Of a stretch of DNA of 64,000 nucleotides, positions 1 to 9,623 are shown piece by piece. Below the pieces are notes generated by a model. It worked only from the letters and a program-made list of their open reading frames with translations, had not been told where the DNA came from and searched no databases. Numbering within the stretch: position 1 is the stretch's first letter; every line of letters begins with the position of its first letter. The position numbers were made by a program, and so were the translations under genes. Source of the stretch: Pseudoalteromonas piscicida (lineage in GTDB: Bacteria; Pseudomonadota; Gammaproteobacteria; Enterobacterales; Alteromonadaceae); assembly GCF_002208135.1 (NCBI RefSeq), contig NZ_CP021646.1, positions 603,501-667,500 of the forward strand, read 5' to 3'.

Positions 1-2
1 TT

Positions 3-635
3 GCGAAGTCTAATGGTCGTGTCAGCGAAATCCACATTCAAGCCGCGTCTGCGTTTATGAGCGAAATGGGGTTGCAGGGTGAAGAACGAAAAGAAGCACA
101 ACATGCGTTTACAGCGGGAAAAAGCAGTGACTTTTCGATAAAAGAAGCGGTTACCGATTTTAAAGAAGCTTTTGCTAGACGCTATGACTTGAGGCAGCTG
201 TTTTTAGAGATTCAAATTCAAATGGCATTTTGTGATGGTCATGTGTCTGATGCGGAGAAAGCCTTACTTAAACAGGTGAGCAAGTATTTAGGCTTCGCAG
301 AAACCCACTTTCTATTCTTGCTAAAGCGCTACCAAGCAGAATTTGAGTTTCGCCGCTCGCAGGCGTCGGGGAGATCGCAACATCAACACCAGCAACATGG
401 CGGCGGTCAACCAGCATCACAAGATAATGGCTTAAACCGCGCTAAAGCGTTGGCTGTACTGGGATTGAGTGAAGGGGCAAATGAGCGTGAAATCAAAAAA
501 GCTTACCGCAAACTGATGTCGCAGCATCACCCTGACAAATTGGTGTCTCAGGGATTACCAAAGCATATGATGGAAGTTGCAAAGCGCAAAAGCCAAGACA
601 TTCAGTCCGCCTATGAATATTTAAAAAAGAGCTAA
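3..635 (+). CDS. djlA: Co-chaperone DjlA, 3' part (gene starts before the window)
   Basis: The reading frame is open from base 3, so the 5' end (membrane anchor and start codon) lies outside the window. The visible part begins with a TerB-like helical domain (AKSNGRVSE..., then a second stretch MAFCDGHVSDAEKALL). A His/Gln/Gly-rich linker follows (SQHQHQQHGGGQ), and the protein ends in a J domain with the HPD motif (QHHPDKL). Full-length DjlA is an inner-membrane DnaJ-family protein that stimulates the DnaK ATPase and has been linked to envelope stress signalling. Domain order and the C-terminal position of the J domain fit DjlA rather than DnaJ or CbpA. The next gene is convergent. Confidence 0.93.
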   Translation, partial: AKSNGRVSEIHIQAASAFMSEMGLQGEERKEAQHAFTAGKSSDFSIKEAVTDFKEAFARRYDLRQLFLEIQIQMAFCDGHVSDAEKALLKQVSKYLGFAETHFLFLLKRYQAEFEFRRSQASGRSQHQHQQHGGGQPASQDNGLNRAKALAVLGLSEGANEREIKKAYRKLMSQHHPDKLVSQGLPKHMMEVAKRKSQDIQSAYEYLKKS

Positions 636-644
636 GCTGAAACA

Positions 645-1490
645 CTATAAGACGTGTAAAAAACCGAGTAACTCCTTTCTGAGTCTCTGATGTTGGAGTG
701 GATCGGTTTTTTCTCCAAAAAGCTCCCGTTGGCGATAATCAAATTTACTGTTTTTTCTCGCCCAGCGCGCTCTGTCTGGCGTGCTGTCCACCACAATAGG
801 ATTGTCAAAACTGTAGTACACATCCAGTAAAGCCGGGCTTATCAAAGAAAGGTTGGATGCCAAGTGCTTTTGCCGCGTTGCATTAGGCAGTTGTGGGCTA
901 ACAACGGTAAAGGCATCGATGCGTAGATTGGGTAGCGTTGCTAAGTGCTCAGCAAATAAACCAGCGCTGTTACCAAATGCGACAACCACCAGTTTCTCTG
1001 TTTGAGTCATGGATAGCGTGTTATAAAGCACCTCAAAGCGGCTGATCAAGGCCATTTTATATTCGTCGAGATTAGACTCTGAAATGGGGGCAAGCGCTTG
1101 CTGAGCCGGTTTTTCAGCATCGGGGAGCGCGATATCTTGCTCTAGCAGACTCGGTGCATAAGAAAGGTCCGGCGGAGTGAGGGTATAAGTGTCGTAGCCA
1201 TCATCGCTTAAGCGTTTTGCGAGAAAGCTTATGCCGCTGTTATTGAGAGGCGGAGTTTGCATGTCGGGCAATAAGACTACGATGCCTTCGCGAGCGGCTG
1301 CCATATATTCTTGATGAAATACATAAAAGCTTTCGTTTTCACTCTCTAGTTTTATGAGTTGCGATGGATCGTAGAAGCGATTAGCATCCTGCTGATAAAG
1401 AGAGCCAAGTGGTGCAGCGTCAATATGTTCTGCTGCAAGAGCCCCGGTGGATACAGCAGTAACAAGTAATAAAAGCGTTCTTATGATCAT
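645..1490 (-). CDS. DUF3530-family alpha/beta-hydrolase-like exported protein
   Basis: The 281-residue product starts with a Sec-type signal peptide (TLLLLVTAVSTGALA, cleavage likely before AEHIDA). The middle has the look of an alpha/beta hydrolase: strand VVLLPDM and a nucleophile-elbow-like sequence VVAFGNSAG that fits GxSxG. I recognise the overall pattern as DUF3530, a family found in marine gammaproteobacteria with no established substrate. The gene is convergent with djlA, with only 9 bp between the stop codons, and divergent from the DUF368 gene. Activity as an esterase or peptidase is inference from the fold only. Confidence 0.7.
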   Translation of the reverse strand: MIIRTLLLLVTAVSTGALAAEHIDAAPLGSLYQQDANRFYDPSQLIKLESENESFYVFHQEYMAAAREGIVVLLPDMQTPPLNNSGISFLAKRLSDDGYDTYTLTPPDLSYAPSLLEQDIALPDAEKPAQQALAPISESNLDEYKMALISRFEVLYNTLSMTQTEKLVVVAFGNSAGLFAEHLATLPNLRIDAFTVVSPQLPNATRQKHLASNLSLISPALLDVYYSFDNPIVVDSTPDRARWARKNSKFDYRQRELFGEKTDPLQHQRLRKELLGFLHVL

Positions 1491-1630
1491 GGTAAAAGCG
1501 CGTAAAATCTCATGATTTGTTATCGACCACTTAAGTGAAAACTTTAGCTGTCGCTATTTTTTAGCGTTTTAAGTTAAACTGCGAAGGGCATTTGATCCTA
1601 CGCAGTAAAGTAAAATGAAAGGAGAAATTT

Positions 1631-2566
1631 GTGCAGTACAAAGATAGCAAACGAGACTATCTCTTGATGTTTTTAAAAGGGGCTGGAATGGGCGCTGCGG
1701 ATGTTGTTCCGGGGGTTTCTGGCGGTACCATTGCTTTTATCACTGGTATCTATGCACGTTTTTTAAATGCCATCAAAAGTGTGAACTTACAGGCCTTGAG
1801 CATATTGCGCCGTGACGGCCTAAAAGCAACTTGGCAGTACATTGATGGTAGCTTTTTACTTGCAGTATTTTCCGGTTTGCTAATTAGTGCGGCTTCTTTG
1901 GCAAAGGTGATCACCTATTTATTGGAAGCACACCAAACACTGGTGTGGTCATTTTTCTTTGGTCTTATCGTTGCTTCTTTTATCTATGTTGCAAAACAAG
2001 TCTCTCATTGGAACGGCCAAAATATTATCGCCTGCGCAGTTGGGGCTATCGTGGCCTTCGCTATTACTTCCCTTTCACCGGCAGAAGCGCAGGCATCTCA
2101 TTGGATGTTTTTTATCTCAGGTGCGATCGCCATCTGCGCGATGATCTTACCGGGAATTTCAGGGAGTTTTATCCTACTGTTGCTGGGTATGTATGGCCAC
2201 GTACTCAGTGCCGTGAATCAGCTTGAATTTGGCTTAGTGAGTTTATTCTTACTTGGTTGTATTGTGGGGTTAATGTCGTTTTCGCGCTTACTCAGCTGGC
2301 TACTAGCGCACTATCAGCAAGTAACGTTCTCGCTACTCGCTGGTTTTTTACTGGGCTCGCTTAATTTATTGTGGCCTTGGAAACAAGTGCTTACGACTTA
2401 CGTGAATTCCAGTGGTATCGAAAAGCCATTGAGTCAGGCCAATATTTTGCCAGCGCAATACAGTACGCTTTATGGTCAAGACCCGAATACGCTGGCATGT
2501 ATTGCGCTTGCCATCGCTGGCCTTGCGCTGATCTTAACTATTGAAAAGATAAGCGAAAAATACTAA
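1631..2566 (+). CDS. DUF368 membrane protein, probable undecaprenyl-phosphate transporter
   Basis: This polytopic membrane protein of 311 residues has the DUF368 signature near its N terminus (GAGMGAADVVPGVSGGTIAF) and a second copy-like motif, ILPGISGSFILLLLGMY, around residues 170-190. DUF368 proteins (PopT type) have been shown to recycle the C55-phosphate lipid carrier across the cytoplasmic membrane for wall and surface polysaccharide synthesis; the assignment here follows from the family. The start is a GTG preceded by a strong AAAGGAGA ribosome site. The gene appears to be monocistronic, with a long hairpin just after the stop codon. Confidence 0.88.
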   Translation: MQYKDSKRDYLLMFLKGAGMGAADVVPGVSGGTIAFITGIYARFLNAIKSVNLQALSILRRDGLKATWQYIDGSFLLAVFSGLLISAASLAKVITYLLEAHQTLVWSFFFGLIVASFIYVAKQVSHWNGQNIIACAVGAIVAFAITSLSPAEAQASHWMFFISGAIAICAMILPGISGSFILLLLGMYGHVLSAVNQLEFGLVSLFLLGCIVGLMSFSRLLSWLLAHYQQVTFSLLAGFLLGSLNLLWPWKQVLTTYVNSSGIEKPLSQANILPAQYSTLYGQDPNTLACIALAIAGLALILTIEKISEKY

Positions 2567-2579
2567 TAAAATAGACACC

Positions 2580-2622
2580 TAGAACAATAGACACGGGTTG
2601 AGCTTACGTGTCTATTGTTCTA
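2580..2622. terminator. Long hairpin between two convergent genes
   Basis: A perfect 16-bp inverted repeat (TAGAACAATAGACACG at 2580-2595 and its complement at 2607-2622) lies between the DUF368 stop and the oxygenase stop. The right arm is the last coding stretch of the oxygenase gene, whose stop codon sits at the loop edge. There is no long T run on either side, so intrinsic termination is plausible but not certain. Confidence 0.6.
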
Positions 2623-3293
2623 AACCACCCCGTCACAGAAAGTCGCGGCGCTTTTGCAAATGGCGCCACATAAGTCACTGAATGAATTTTGCTTACATCA
2701 AAAACCACCAGTGAATTAAACTTAGGTGCATAACTTTTAGTGGGGGTGCCATCGCGTTCAAAAAACTGCAGTAGCCCGCCCCAGTCAGGGTGCCAACTTT
2801 TGCTTAGGCTGAGTACATAGGCATAAACCCGCCCCTCAGCTTCAACAATATCATTATGCCGAGTTAAATACTGACCACCGATAAATCGTGTTGCTTGGGC
2901 AGAGGTACGGATAATGTTTTGTCCTGAAATTGCTGAAAAGCAGGACTGTACAGCGCTACTGTTGAGGTCATTGTAGAGCTTTTTCAGAGCGTCAGGGCTT
3001 GTCGATTCAATGGAGTGACGGCCATACATAAAACCAACACCACGCGATGCATAGCTATGTATATCCTCAAGTAATGCTTGTTGCTCTTGTGGTGTTAAGG
3101 CAAGAATATCACTGTCTTTGACTGACTTTGCTGCCCCGTTATGAAACAGTGCGAGCTGGTAGTCGAGGTTACAGAGGCACTCGTGTAGTTGTTGCGCGTT
3201 TGTATCGTCTAGAATATTTTCAATCCGTGCAAACCCATCGTTGCTCAATTTTTGCTGTAATTCTGTTTGTTGCTGCTGCGAAAGTTGAAGCAT
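2604..3293 (-). CDS. 2OG-Fe(II) oxygenase (prolyl-hydroxylase-like)
   Basis: The 229-residue protein has the facial triad of 2-oxoglutarate/Fe(II) dioxygenases: H146 and D148 in RHNDIV, H204 in KIHSVTYV, and R217 in APRLSVTGWFR for 2OG binding. The double-stranded beta-helix region (YAYVLSLSKSWHPDWGGLLQFF) resembles the prolyl-4-hydroxylase/Ofd1-like group. The substrate cannot be read from the sequence. The protein is soluble, has no signal peptide, and its N-terminal 80 residues are Gln-rich. The gene stands alone and is divergent from nhaD. Confidence 0.82.
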   Translation of the reverse strand: MLQLSQQQQTELQQKLSNDGFARIENILDDTNAQQLHECLCNLDYQLALFHNGAAKSVKDSDILALTPQEQQALLEDIHSYASRGVGFMYGRHSIESTSPDALKKLYNDLNSSAVQSCFSAISGQNIIRTSAQATRFIGGQYLTRHNDIVEAEGRVYAYVLSLSKSWHPDWGGLLQFFERDGTPTKSYAPKFNSLVVFDVSKIHSVTYVAPFAKAPRLSVTGWFRTIDT

Positions 3294-3439
3294 AAATACC
3301 TACTGCTGATGTGTGTGCCTATTTGCACTACTGCAAACAGGATGCCTTAGACTTCTGTCCAATGCTGATTATTTTTTATCTATGCTAAAGTGAGTTCGGC
3401 TGAAATGCTATCCCTCTGCACTCATCGATAGGCAAAAAA

Positions 3440-4887
3440 ATGAAAATCAATGGACTACTGCTATTCTGTTGCGCATGGGTCATATTCATGATCCCATCAC
3501 CAGCCTTGGCGGCTCAAGGCACCTTAGATCTCACCAACTCTTCGCTGGGCTTGGTTTGCATTGTTGTCTTCGTTTTAGCATACGCACTCGTAATGCTCGA
3601 AGAAAAACTCCATATGCGAAAATCAAAGCCAGTACTTGTGGCGGCAGGCTTAATCTGGCTCATGATTGGTGCCTATTATGTTAATCAGGGACAACCCGAT
3701 GTTACCGAGCACGCATTTCGGCACAATTTGTTAGAATTTGCAGAATTGATGTTGTTCTTGCTGGTTGCGATGACTTACATCAATGCACTAGAAGAGCGCC
3801 GCCTTTTTGATGCGCTAAGAGCGTGGATGATCCAAAAGGGTTTTAGTTATAAAAATCTATTTTGGATCACAGGATTTTTATCATTCTTTATTTCTCCAAT
3901 AGCAGACAACCTGACAACGGCGTTGCTAATGTGTGCCGTGGTGATGAAGGTCGCTGATGGTGACAAAGAGTTTATCAATTTAAGTTGCATCAATATCGTG
4001 ATAGCAGCCAATGCCGGTGGTGCATTCAGTCCCTTTGGTGACATTACTACTTTAATGGTTTGGCAAGCCGGTATGGTGCATTTCAGCGAATTCTTAGCGT
4101 TATTTGTTCCTTCATTGGTCAACTACATCGTACCAGCACTCGTGATGAGTTATTTTGTGGCGGATAGAAAGCCGAGTGCGGTTTACGAAAGAGTAGAGCT
4201 TAAACGCGGCGCCTTAAGAATTTTAACTTTATTCCTACTGACTGTCGCAACGGCTGTGCTCTCTCATAGTTTGCTGCATTTACCACCAGTCCTTGGCATG
4301 ATGATGGGGTTGGGTTATCTACAGTTTTTTGGTTATTTCCTCAGAATGACGTTACCTGGGTCATTAGCGCGAAAGCGAGCGATGGCTGAAAGAGAAGGGG
4401 ATCAAGAGCGTCTAGAAAAATTAGGCAGTGTTGTGCCATTTGATGTCTTTAGCAAAGTTTCACGCGCTGAGTGGGATACCTTATTGTTCTTTTACGGCAT
4501 CGTTATGTGTGTTGGAGGCCTTGGGTTTCTCGGTTATTTAAGCTTAATGTCAGAGATATTATACGGTGAATGGTCTGCAACGTATGCCAACGTATTCTTA
4601 GGGATTATTTCTGCGGTCATCGATAATATTCCAGTGATGTTTGCTGTACTGTCGATGCAACCTGAAATGTCACATGGTCATTGGCTGTTGATCACGCTCA
4701 CGGCAGGGGTAGGGGTAGCTTACTGTCTATTGGCTCTGCGGCAGGTGTGGCACTCATGGGACAAGCTAGAGGCTATTATACTTTTATGGGGCACCTAAAA
4801 TGGACGCCTGTGATCTTACTTGGTTATATCGCGAGTATTTTATGTCACCTGTGGCTTAACGGATCTGCTTTTAGCGTGTTTGGCTAG
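3440..4887 (+). pseudogene. nhaD: Na+/H+ antiporter NhaD, broken by a 1-nt frameshift near its 3' end
   Basis: The first 425 or so residues form a typical NhaD-type antiporter: signal-like first segment, many membrane helices, and conserved stretches such as SPIADNLTTALLM, NAGGAFSPFGDITTLM and SAVIDNIPVMFAVL. The frame is lost at the G run 4712-4715, where it reads TAGVGVAYCL and stops at 4798. One extra G restores the conserved tail GVGGSLLSIGSAAGVALMGQ and then a last helix ending at 4887, giving about 482 residues, the usual family length. NhaD exports Na+ or Li+ in exchange for protons in marine bacteria. The lesion is probably a homopolymer error rather than a true loss. Confidence 0.88.
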
Positions 4888-4904
4888 GGCTTAAGCAAGG
4901 TGTA

Positions 4905-4943
4905 ATAGTGAGAGTGAATGTAAAAAGCGTTCACTCTCACTAT
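4905..4943. terminator. Hairpin between convergent nhaD and pfkA
   Basis: A perfect 14-bp inverted repeat (ATAGTGAGAGTGAA at 4905-4918, complement at 4930-4943) with an 11-nt loop lies between the two convergent stop codons. It probably serves both genes, although neither side has a long T run. Confidence 0.6.
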
Positions 4944-4945
4944 GC

Positions 4946-5956
4946 CTATTGTTCGGCGAGGTAATGCTGATATCGTTGTACCCACTCCTGTGATACTGGT
5001 TTATCCATATTCAGCACTTTATCGACTTCAGTAATCACAATTGCACCATTTATTTTTCCTACCATAACAGGTGTCGAAATTTCAGTGTCTGGTTTGATGC
5101 TACCATTAATCACTTCCACGGCCGCTACCCCTAATTCCGTTGCGAGCATTCTATCTTCAACGGACGGCGCACCGCCTCGCTGAATATGGCCTAACACGCA
5201 AAGTGCGCAATTGATATCGGCACTGGTATTCAACTCGGTTTTCAGTGTTTGGGCACCGCCAGGCCAGAGATTTTCAGCCAGTATAATTAAAAAGCTACCG
5301 TGTTGATGTTGCTGCTCTATGGCATTTTTGAGATGAGCTAAGACCTGAGTGGTATTCTCTGTCATGCAGTTTTCAAATGAAATGATAGCCTCAGCGCCTG
5401 TCGCTATGCCCACATGATAAGCAATATGTCCGTTATGACGACCCATCACTTCAGTAATAAATACCCGTTCAAAGGCATTTGCGGTATCGCGGATTTTATC
5501 TATTGCGGAGGTAGCAGTATTGATGGCTGTGGAAAAACCAATGGTGTTATCACACCCTGCGAGATCGTTATCTATAGTACCGGGAATACCAATTAGCTGA
5601 CCTTGCCAGTGAGCTGCCAGTGCCTGCATTCCTCTAAACGAGCCGTCACCACCAATCACAATAAGTACGTCGATATGAAGCTTTCTCAGGGCGTTTGCGG
5701 CTTGAAGTACGCCTGAAGGTTCTAGCATCGCAGGGCAGCGGGCGCTTTTTAGAATTGTGCCACCAAGTTGGGTGATATCGGTGACGGAAACCGCACTTAG
5801 CTCAGTGTACTCTTGATTAATTAGCCCATTGTAACCATGAAAAAAGCCAAAGCACTGAAACCCAGATCTCAGGGCACTTAGCGTGATAGCTCTAATCGCT
5901 GAGTTCATACCCGGCGCATCACCGCCACTTGTCAGTACTGCTATCCTTTTCGTCAT
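4946..5956 (-). CDS. pfkA: ATP-dependent 6-phosphofructokinase
   Basis: The product of 336 residues carries the PFK motifs in order: SGGDAPGMN at 10-18, IGGDGS at 101-106 (Gly after GGD, as in ATP-using rather than pyrophosphate-using enzymes), catalytic PGTIDNDLAG around D129, and VMGRHNG around R173 for fructose-6-phosphate. It phosphorylates fructose 6-phosphate to the 1,6-bisphosphate in glycolysis. The sequence is somewhat unlike E. coli PfkA after residue 170 (HNGHIAYHVGIATGAE), so allosteric behaviour may differ. The gene is monocistronic and convergent with nhaD. Confidence 0.93.
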   Translation of the reverse strand: MTKRIAVLTSGGDAPGMNSAIRAITLSALRSGFQCFGFFHGYNGLINQEYTELSAVSVTDITQLGGTILKSARCPAMLEPSGVLQAANALRKLHIDVLIVIGGDGSFRGMQALAAHWQGQLIGIPGTIDNDLAGCDNTIGFSTAINTATSAIDKIRDTANAFERVFITEVMGRHNGHIAYHVGIATGAEAIISFENCMTENTTQVLAHLKNAIEQQHQHGSFLIILAENLWPGGAQTLKTELNTSADINCALCVLGHIQRGGAPSVEDRMLATELGVAAVEVINGSIKPDTEISTPVMVGKINGAIVITEVDKVLNMDKPVSQEWVQRYQHYLAEQ

Positions 5957-6063
5957 GTCGCTACTCTAACATTGCTTACTTATTCTTTTGTATACTACTA
6001 GAGTGATTTGAAGACAAGTTGATCGATATTAAAGATAGTGAATAAGTGGAGGATATAGAAAGG

Positions 6064-6099
6064 TAAAACGGCATTTAGGTTTATCTAAATGCCGTTTTA
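6064..6099 (-). terminator. Rho-independent terminator of the MmcQ/YjbR gene
   Basis: A 15-bp inverted repeat (TAAAACGGCATTTAG at 6064-6078, complement at 6085-6099) begins 2 bp after the minus-strand stop codon. Read on the minus strand it is followed by a short T-rich stretch. Confidence 0.75.
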
Positions 6100-6100
6100 A

Positions 6101-6496
6101 TTAACGTTGCGTGACTTTGCTGGCAAGTTCTTCACGTTGTGCGGTCGGTAGGTTATCTACGACGATTTGATAAGAATCATCGATCATCTTCTTTATTTCG
6201 TCTTCTGGAATAGTGCCATCTAAGATGACTGTATTCCAAAGACGCTTATTCATGTGATAACCAGGCACAACAGATGAATACTTGTCTCTAAGCAATAATG
6301 CTTCGTCAGGGTCGCATTTTACATTTAACCACCAAACCGGTTCACCATCTTCATCTACTTGCCCCTCTTTCCCCTCAGTTAGAGTTGCAAACATTTTATG
6401 TTGAACTTTGTACACATCTACGTCTTGCGCAAAAGGCTTCGTGATAAAGGTTGCAGGCTTGGCCTGCAAATATTCATGTACGCTTTTCTGATCCAT
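6101..6496 (-). CDS. MmcQ/YjbR family protein
   Basis: This small soluble protein of 131 residues matches the MmcQ/YjbR (DUF419) family: KMFATLTEG, WWLNVKCDPDEALLLRDKY, a VVPGYHMNKRLWNTVILDG core, and a C-terminal DDSYQIVVDNLP. The family has a CyaY-like, double-wing fold and is often called DNA-binding, but its biochemical role is not established. It stands alone between pfkA and a gene-poor stretch, with its own terminator. Confidence 0.88.
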   Translation of the reverse strand: MDQKSVHEYLQAKPATFITKPFAQDVDVYKVQHKMFATLTEGKEGQVDEDGEPVWWLNVKCDPDEALLLRDKYSSVVPGYHMNKRLWNTVILDGTIPEDEIKKMIDDSYQIVVDNLPTAQREELASKVTQR

Positions 6497-7101
6497 AGCC
6501 CGTGTCCTTGAAGTAACAGTTAATACTACATGAGAGTAAGTTTAGCAGCTCTTGTGATAATACTGTAATCGTCTATCAGTAAAAACTATCAGAAAGTCTA
6601 TACTATGGCGTTATAACGCAGACAATTATTGAATAACTGACCGTTTTATATCGGTTTAACTCACAGTTGACGATTAAAATAAGTACAGTGTGTAAAAGCA
6701 CCAAAATTTCAGTCGTCTACAATATTAGAAAAGCTAACTTTTAATTTCCAGTTAAGGACTAAGTTGGCTTCACAAATTATGCTAAAAATACACTCATAAC
6801 CTAAGTGGACTAAGCTAGGAAATCATTGCCAGTTGACCGTAAAAAATTTCCCACTTGTCTCTGTTTCCCAAATTAGGAAAAGTTACGGCATAACATCTCT
6901 TGTGCAATGCTATACCTCTAAACAGTCCGTTATTAAATTAAATAATACAAAAATATGCAACAATAATTTCTTCATTGATTAAATATTAAACGTTGTGTAG
7001 ACTCATCGGCCGCATTAGTAAATGGCATCGAAATGTGATGTTTCTTTCCTAATAAAGAATGTTTTAGTTTTCTTATTGAATTAAAAAACCGAGGAGTATC
7101 A
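6497..7101. other. AT-rich intergenic region without recognised genes
   Basis: About 600 bp with no open frame that has coding character. The region is AT-rich and contains promoter-like stretches. I see no tRNA, repeat or clear structured RNA. It probably holds the promoters of the divergent flanking genes. Confidence 0.5.
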
Positions 7102-7293
7102 GTGGCTTTTGGAATAATTTCAGCTTTATGTGCGATGGTAATGTATCTTCAAACTCTATGGACTGGAATGCCAAGAAAACGCTGGTTAAGTTTGGCCGTA
7201 GTAACAGGCCCCGCGGCGTTAATTCTGTTTCGAGTGCACTATCGCAGAGCGTGGATGCGTCGCTGCGCAAATTTAGTTAGTTGGAAAGCGTAA
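7102..7293 (+). CDS. Small hypothetical protein with one or two membrane segments
   Basis: A 63-residue frame starts with GTG and has a good ribosome site (GAGGAG, 5 nt upstream). It encodes a hydrophobic N-terminal segment (FGIISALCAMVMYLQTLW), a second one (LSLAVVTGPAALILF), and a basic C terminus rich in Arg and Trp. I do not recognise the family. The ribosome site and membrane-protein composition make it more credible than the overlapping minus-strand frame. It ends 25 bp before the stop of the convergent GGDEF-EAL gene. Confidence 0.5.
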   Translation: MAFGIISALCAMVMYLQTLWTGMPRKRWLSLAVVTGPAALILFRVHYRRAWMRRCANLVSWKA

Positions 7294-7318
7294 AGTGGTT
7301 AGGTCAAATGAAGCTAGA

Positions 7319-9556
7319 CTATTGCACGAGCTGTAGGTTTGGTTTTTCACTTGGGGTGTGTTGCTTTAAAAATTGTTCAAATTCACTGCTTGAAAGCGGT
7401 TTTGAATAGTAATAGCCCTGAACTGTTTGGCAGTTTAGCTGCTCTAAAATATTGAGTTGTTCTTCATTTTCAACCCCTTCCGCAACAACGTGAAGATCTA
7501 AGTTATGCGCGATAGTGACAATAGAGTCAACCATGTTTCTACCGCGCTCGTTACCCATATCATCGATAAATGCCTTATCGACCTTGAGTGTATTTAGCGG
7601 AAATTGCTTGAGATAAGCCAGTGACGAATAGCCAGTACCAAAGTCATCCATGGCTAAGTGTATCCCTCTAGCACTAAGTGAGCGCATTATCGAAATTGCT
7701 TCTTTTGGATCGTCCATCACCGTTCCTTCTGTGATTTCTAACTCAAGAAAATAAGAAGGAAGTTGATTTTTTTGCAAGATAATGTCGATACGAGTGGTTA
7801 GATCCGGCAAGCTAAACTGTTTTGCTGATAAATTCACCGCAACTCTGCCATTGAACAGTCCTTTATCAATCCAGCGCTTTACATCACGGCATGCTTTGTC
7901 TAAAACGACTTCACCAATTTCGATGATCTGTCCGGTTTCTTCTGCGATAGGGATAAATACACCAGGGCTTATCACCCCCTTTTTTGGGGTAATGAAACGG
8001 ACGAGTGCTTCCATGCCAACCAGCTCGCCGGTTTTAATATTCATTTTTGGCTGATAGTAGACAACAAAGTGATCTTCTTTGAGGCCATAGCGCATTAAGT
8101 TTTCAATTTGCAGACGCTTAACCGCTTGCTCGTTCATTGAATCATTAAAGAATAAATAATGGTTACCCTTTTGCTTGGCATGATACATAGCGGTATCTGC
8201 ATTTTTCAGCAGGCTTTCAGGAGACTTGCCATCTTCAGGGCACAGTACAATCCCCACAGAAGAGGTGATCACTAACTCGTGATTAGCTATTTTAAAAGGT
8301 GTCGCTATCGCCGCTAGAAATTGTTTTGCTGTACGTGTAATCGTGTGAATATCGTTGGTGCCTGAAATCACCAGCGCAAATTCGTCACCACCGAGTCGGT
8401 AAAAGGTATCTTGTTGGCGAGCGAGTTTATTTAGCCGCATGGCCAGTTTCGCAAGCAGAGTATCGCCTAGTTGGTGGCCCAGCGAATCGTTGATCTTTTT
8501 AAAGTTATCTAAGTCGAAGACGAGTAGGGCATGGTGCGTCCCTTGTAACGATAGCTTTTGTAGATTAGTAAAGAACAGGTTGCGATTGGGAAGACCGGTT
8601 GTACGATCGCGATTCGATAAATTGTGGAGTTGAGATTCTGCTTTTTTGCGCTCGGTTAAATCAGAGTAAACAACCACATAGTTGCTTATCTGGCCGTGAT
8701 TATTTTTAATTTCATCAATCGTAATTTCGATAGGCAAGAGTACATCTGCCGCATTACGAAGTTTGAGCTCTTCTTGCCAATGCTCTGTTTGTTTAAGCTG
8801 GGCTTTTACTTGAGCAACAAACTTATTGTCATAGCCCGGTAAGCTAAAATGTTTATTTAGATAATGTTCTCGTTGACCACCAAATAATTTAAGGTAGCTC
8901 GGATTTAGATCGACTAAATTATAGTGTCGGTCATAAATTGCGATTGCGTCAGTAAGTGATTCAACACATTTTGCAAATAGGTTTAGCCTTTCCTCGGTGC
9001 TCTTAAAGTGGCTGATATCGCGAACCGTACCTGTCATTCTTAAAGGGTTGAGGTTGGCATCTTTCTCGATGATTTTGCCTCTGTCTAACACCCAGTGGTA
9101 CTGACCAAGCTCGTCTTTAATACGATAACTTGCTTCAAAGAATGGTGTTTTTTCCGCGAAATGCTGTTTCATCAGCTTTTCGACGATTAATAAGTCTTGC
9201 GGGTGGATCCTATGCTGGTTAGGTATAACGCTGCCAGGCTTCGCAGAATTCATGCCGTATTTGTCGTTGATCCGAACAATTTCACCTGATTGAATGTTCC
9301 AGTCCCATAATGTATCACCACTGCCTTCAATCGTACTTTTAAATCGTTGTTCTGAATGCTTAAGTTGAAGAGTTGATTTTTTGAGTTGGTGATTTGACCA
9401 AACTAAGTAAGGAATGCTGAGCAGAGCAATCACACATGGTACGAGCCAGGCTAACTGGGCACCAGTTAATACACTTGCTTCACTGGCGTATATTGCATGC
9501 GGAGTCAGTGATAAAAGTAGTGCATTGATTGTTATTGTTTTTATTTTTAGGCTCAT
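7319..9556 (-). CDS. PAS-GGDEF-EAL protein (cyclic-di-GMP turnover)
   Basis: This 745-residue protein starts with a signal-anchor (NALLLSLTPHAIYA) and a second membrane helix (AWLVPCVIALLSIPYLVW). Two PAS regions follow (FKSTIEGSGDTLWDWN... and VESLTDAIAIYDRHYNLVDLN), then a GGDEF domain with intact RLGGDEFAL near residue 388 and an EAL domain with intact MEALVR near 517. The EAL domain also has NLSAKQF, LELEITEG, DDFGTGYSSL and VVAEGVE. Both catalytic motifs are preserved, so the protein could make or degrade c-di-GMP; which activity dominates cannot be told from the sequence. It is likely a membrane sensor controlling motility or biofilm, transcribed alone. Confidence 0.92.
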   Translation of the reverse strand: MSLKIKTITINALLLSLTPHAIYASEASVLTGAQLAWLVPCVIALLSIPYLVWSNHQLKKSTLQLKHSEQRFKSTIEGSGDTLWDWNIQSGEIVRINDKYGMNSAKPGSVIPNQHRIHPQDLLIVEKLMKQHFAEKTPFFEASYRIKDELGQYHWVLDRGKIIEKDANLNPLRMTGTVRDISHFKSTEERLNLFAKCVESLTDAIAIYDRHYNLVDLNPSYLKLFGGQREHYLNKHFSLPGYDNKFVAQVKAQLKQTEHWQEELKLRNAADVLLPIEITIDEIKNNHGQISNYVVVYSDLTERKKAESQLHNLSNRDRTTGLPNRNLFFTNLQKLSLQGTHHALLVFDLDNFKKINDSLGHQLGDTLLAKLAMRLNKLARQQDTFYRLGGDEFALVISGTNDIHTITRTAKQFLAAIATPFKIANHELVITSSVGIVLCPEDGKSPESLLKNADTAMYHAKQKGNHYLFFNDSMNEQAVKRLQIENLMRYGLKEDHFVVYYQPKMNIKTGELVGMEALVRFITPKKGVISPGVFIPIAEETGQIIEIGEVVLDKACRDVKRWIDKGLFNGRVAVNLSAKQFSLPDLTTRIDIILQKNQLPSYFLELEITEGTVMDDPKEAISIMRSLSARGIHLAMDDFGTGYSSLAYLKQFPLNTLKVDKAFIDDMGNERGRNMVDSIVTIAHNLDLHVVAEGVENEEQLNILEQLNCQTVQGYYYSKPLSSSEFEQFLKQHTPSEKPNLQLVQ

Positions 9557-9623
9557 ATAATGCGTAATTCATAACTGCAATCTCTAATCTAAATCAAGCC
9601 ATTGTAGTAGTCAAAAGGAAAAC

